Below are positions 5,639 through 7,744 of a stretch of 7,744 nt of DNA, one piece after another. The position numbers were made by a program, and so were the translations under genes. The DNA is from DASXRC01 sp036506495. Lineage in GTDB: Bacteria > Actinomycetota > Actinomycetes > Mycobacteriales > Micromonosporaceae. The first letter of the stretch is position 1. Each line of letters begins with the position of its first letter. The notes beneath the pieces were generated by a model that did not search any database, was not told the origin of the DNA, and worked only from the letters and a program-made list of their open reading frames with translations. Location: assembly GCA_036506495.1 (NCBI GenBank), contig DASXRQ010000092.1, positions 1 through 7,744 of the forward strand, in the 5' to 3' direction.

Positions 5639-6475
5639 TCACGCGCGGCGCGCGGCCTCGAGCGCCGCGCGCATGGCGGCCACCGGCGCCGGTACGCCCG
5701 TGAACAGCTCGAACTGGCCGACGGCCTGAGCGAGCAGAAGGTCCAGCCCGGAGGCGACCCGGCACCCCGCCGCGATGGCTGCGTCGGCGAGCGGCGTCGG
5801 CCACGGGTCGTAGAGCGCGTCGAGCAGCACGGTCGCCGGCCGCCAGGCGATCGCGCCGGCGAGCGCATCGGCCGCGCCCCTCGGCACGGTCGATACCACG
5901 GCGTCGGCGTCCGCGTGCGCCGCCGCCTCGGACCACGAGGCCCCGGCCAGCCGTACGCCCAACGCCTCCGCGGCGCCGCGCAGCTCCTCGATCGCGCCCG
6001 GCCGGCGGGCGGCCACGGTCACCGACGGAGCGTGCAGCGAGGCCGCCGCGGCCAGTGCGGCGCGGGCCGTTCCGCCGGCACCCAGCACGGTCACGGTCGG
6101 CCGGTCCGGCACCCCGGCGGCCCGCAGCACCTCGACCATCCCGGAGACGTCGGTGTTGTCGGCGTACCAGCCGCCGTCGCGACGGCGTACCAACGTGTTC
6201 GCCGCACCGATCGCGGCCGCCAGGGGCGCGATCTCCTCAGCCATTCCGAGCGCCGCCATCTTCAACGGCATCGTCAGCGACAGCCCGGCCCACTCGGGGC
6301 CGAGGCCCGCGACCAGGTCCGGCAGCTCCGCCTCGGTGCACTCGATCGCGGTGTACGACCAGCCGGACAGCCCGGCCGCCGCGTACCCCTCGTTGTGGAT
6401 CACCGGGGAGAGTGAGTGCGCGATCGGCTTGCCGAGGACGGCGGCCCGCCGGCCGGCTACCCCGCCTGCGCTCAA
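5639..6475 (-). CDS. aroE: Shikimate dehydrogenase
   Basis: A 278-aa AroE, which reduces 3-dehydroshikimate to shikimate with NADPH. The shikimate-binding AHSLSP (19-24, with S21 and S23) is followed by the catalytic K72 in LTMPLK, N93 in AANTLV and catalytic D109 in DNTDVSG. The dinucleotide-binding loop GAGGTA is at 132-137, AARRPG at 155-160 is where NADP specificity is read, and the C-terminal GLDLLLAQAVGQFELF (243-258) carries the conserved Q250. The only start between the mltG stop and the first conserved residues is TTG at 6475, which overlaps the mltG TGA as TTGA. A GTG slightly upstream inside mltG is possible. The TTG start suggests low or coupled translation. Confidence 0.95.
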   Translation of the reverse strand: MSAGGVAGRRAAVLGKPIAHSLSPVIHNEGYAAAGLSGWSYTAIECTEAELPDLVAGLGPEWAGLSLTMPLKMAALGMAEEIAPLAAAIGAANTLVRRRDGGWYADNTDVSGMVEVLRAAGVPDRPTVTVLGAGGTARAALAAAASLHAPSVTVAARRPGAIEELRGAAEALGVRLAGASWSEAAAHADADAVVSTVPRGAADALAGAIAWRPATVLLDALYDPWPTPLADAAIAAGCRVASGLDLLLAQAVGQFELFTGVPAPVAAMRAALEAARRA

Positions 6476-7692
6476 CAGGTGATCTTCGCCGCGCACGACC
6501 GTTGCTGGTTGGCCTGCTGCTCCGCGTAGGTGTTCGCGAACGCCGAGTGGCCTTCCTTGTCGATGGCCACGAAGAACAGCCACTTCCCGGTCGCCGGCGC
6601 CATCGCGCCCTGCAGCGCGAGCTTGCCCGGGTTGTTGATCGGGGTAGGCGGCAGGCCCGGCTTGTCGTGGGTGTTGTACGGGTTCTTCGGGTCGTAGAGG
6701 TCGGCGTGCGTCATGTCCTTGGACGCCTTGGTCGGCCTGCCGGTCAGCTCCCACCAGTAGTTGACCGTGACGTCCATCTGCAGGCAGGCGCAGCCGAGCT
6801 CGGTGTTCGGCAGGTACAGCCGGTTGTACGCGACCCGGGCCACCTTCGCCAGGTCGTCGGGGTTGCCGGCCTCCGCCTGGGCGAGCGACGCCACGATCAG
6901 CGCCTCGTAAGGCGAGATGTGCCGGTCGGCACGCACCTTGTCCTTGAAGTGCGTCTCCTCCGCGACCTGGTTGAACTTGTTGACCATGTCGGTGAGGATC
7001 TGGGCCGCGGTGGCCTTGGGCTCCAATTCGTAGGTCGCCGGGAACAGGAAGCCCTCGATCGACTTGGTCACCGGCTTCTTGTCGTCGCGCGTGAACCAGT
7101 CCGCGGCGACACCGAGTGCCACCGGATCCTTGGCCGCGGTCTCGAACTGTTTGACCGGAATGCCGGTCGCCTTGGACAGCAGGGCGAACGTCTGCTTGGC
7201 GGAACGCCCCTCCGAGATCGTCACGGTGCTGACGACCTTGTTCCTGAGGTCCAGCAGCATGGCCAGCGCGTCCGAGGCACGCATCTGCCTGCGCAGCGTG
7301 TAGAGCCCGGGCTGGATGTTCCGGCTCCGCGAGTTCTTCTCGGCGGCTTTGACGAACGCCGCCGCGCTCTTGACGACGCCGCCGCGGTAGAGCGTGTTGC
7401 CGATGTCGGCGATCGTCTGGCCCTGCTTGATCTCGACCCGCACCTGACCCGTGCCGCCGGTCGTGTAGTCGGGGGTGGTGAAGTACCCCTGGATCCGGTC
7501 CATGCCGTACCAGGCGCCCGCACCGAGCCCGGCCAACAGGAGCAAGACCAGGAACAGAGCGAAGAAGGTACGACCGCGCCGCTTCCTCTTCTTGGTCCGC
7601 GGCCGCCCCGAGCCCTTGCCGCGCCGGTGGCTGCGGATCGGGCGCCGGCTACCGGTGTCCTCTTCCCAGGCCAGCTCGAGCTCGTCGATCAT
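6472..7692 (-). CDS. mltG: Endolytic murein transglycosylase MltG (YceG family)
   Basis: A 406-aa membrane-anchored lytic transglycosylase that cuts nascent peptidoglycan glycan strands. A very basic cytoplasmic tail (about 17-41, RR/KKRKRR clusters) precedes one membrane helix (about 42-62, FFALFLVLLLLAGLGAGAW). A LysM-like region follows (about 84-150), then the YceG catalytic domain with EGFLFPATYEL (213-223), the catalytic glutamate E274 in SLAQAEAGN and NPYNTHDKPGLPPTPINNPG (337-356). The usual LQSDPTV motif is LQMDVTV here. Four cysteines occur only in the C-terminal third (300, 302, 400, 406), all outside the membrane. ATG 7692 has GGAGG eight bases upstream and overlaps the ruvX stop as ATGA. 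The gene is upstream of aroE by convention in actinobacteria, probably co-transcribed rather than functionally linked. Confidence 0.95.
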   Translation of the reverse strand: MIDELELAWEEDTGSRRPIRSHRRGKGSGRPRTKKRKRRGRTFFALFLVLLLLAGLGAGAWYGMDRIQGYFTTPDYTTGGTGQVRVEIKQGQTIADIGNTLYRGGVVKSAAAFVKAAEKNSRSRNIQPGLYTLRRQMRASDALAMLLDLRNKVVSTVTISEGRSAKQTFALLSKATGIPVKQFETAAKDPVALGVAADWFTRDDKKPVTKSIEGFLFPATYELEPKATAAQILTDMVNKFNQVAEETHFKDKVRADRHISPYEALIVASLAQAEAGNPDDLAKVARVAYNRLYLPNTELGCACLQMDVTVNYWWELTGRPTKASKDMTHADLYDPKNPYNTHDKPGLPPTPINNPGKLALQGAMAPATGKWLFFVAIDKEGHSAFANTYAEQQANQQRSCAAKITC

Positions 7693-7744
7693 CCAGTGCG
7701 CCTCCGCTGTCTTTCCAACCAGCTCTGCAGGATCTCGGTCGCGG
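7689..7744 (-). CDS. ruvX: C-terminal end of Holliday-junction resolvase-like RuvX (YqgF), cut by window edge
   Basis: The last codons before a TGA at 7691-7689 encode ATEILQSWLERQRRRTG. The (A)ATE-L/I-LQxWL pattern with a basic tail is the usual ending of actinobacterial YqgF/RuvX proteins, whose gene precedes mltG in M. tuberculosis (Rv2554c before Rv2553c). The stop overlaps the mltG start by four bases (ATGA), so the two are probably translationally coupled. Only 18 codons are visible, so the call leans on gene order as well as sequence. Confidence 0.75.
   Translation of the reverse strand, partial: ATEILQSWLERQRRRTG

Noticed and set aside
1..7744. CRISPR array, tRNA, rRNA, intact insertion sequence or phage attachment site
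   Set aside because: No regularly spaced repeats, no cloverleaf or rRNA-like stretch, no DDE transposase and no terminal inverted repeats were found on either strand.

Overview
The window is high-GC DNA with strong G/C third-position bias and frequent GTG/TTG starts. Protein signatures are actinobacterial: an EF-P close to the mycobacterial form, a type II dehydroquinase, and an AroK whose active-site residues fall at the positions known from Mycobacterium tuberculosis. The overall flavour suggests a Micromonosporaceae-like soil actinomycete. That placement is inferred from sequence character; no database search was run.

Every supported gene lies on the minus strand, so the window is best read from right to left. 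It opens with the last codons of ruvX (Holliday-junction resolvase YqgF family), overlapping mltG (septal/elongation lytic transglycosylase), which overlaps aroE. A 315-bp gene-free gap with a large inverted repeat follows. Then comes a tightly coupled block aroC-aroK-aroB-aroQ with 1-nt and 4-nt overlaps, then efp and nusB. Together AroQ, AroB, AroE, AroK and AroC supply five of the seven shikimate-pathway steps. They make and reduce dehydroquinate-derived shikimate, phosphorylate it, and close the pathway at chorismate. EF-P and NusB are translation and transcription housekeeping factors that classically sit at the end of this actinobacterial cluster.

The left-hand 1 kb is different. Downstream of nusB, where Streptomyces carries bldD, there is an unfamiliar 242-aa protein joining an IS3/IS911 OrfA-type helix-turn-helix to an unrecognised domain. 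Next is the start of a probable DUF222/13E12-type HNH endonuclease. It is preceded by a promoter that fits the actinobacterial DNA-damage (PafBC/RecA-NDp) consensus and is positioned to give a leaderless mRNA. This looks like the edge of an accessory segment against a conserved housekeeping operon.

The points most worth following are the damage-type promoter, the HTH-fusion protein, the alternative hairpins upstream of aroC, the EF-P loop variant (PGKGG instead of the usual actinobacterial PGKGP), and four clustered cysteines in the extracytoplasmic part of MltG. No complete new multi-gene system is visible; the only candidate new biology is the two-gene left edge, which is cut off by the window boundary.
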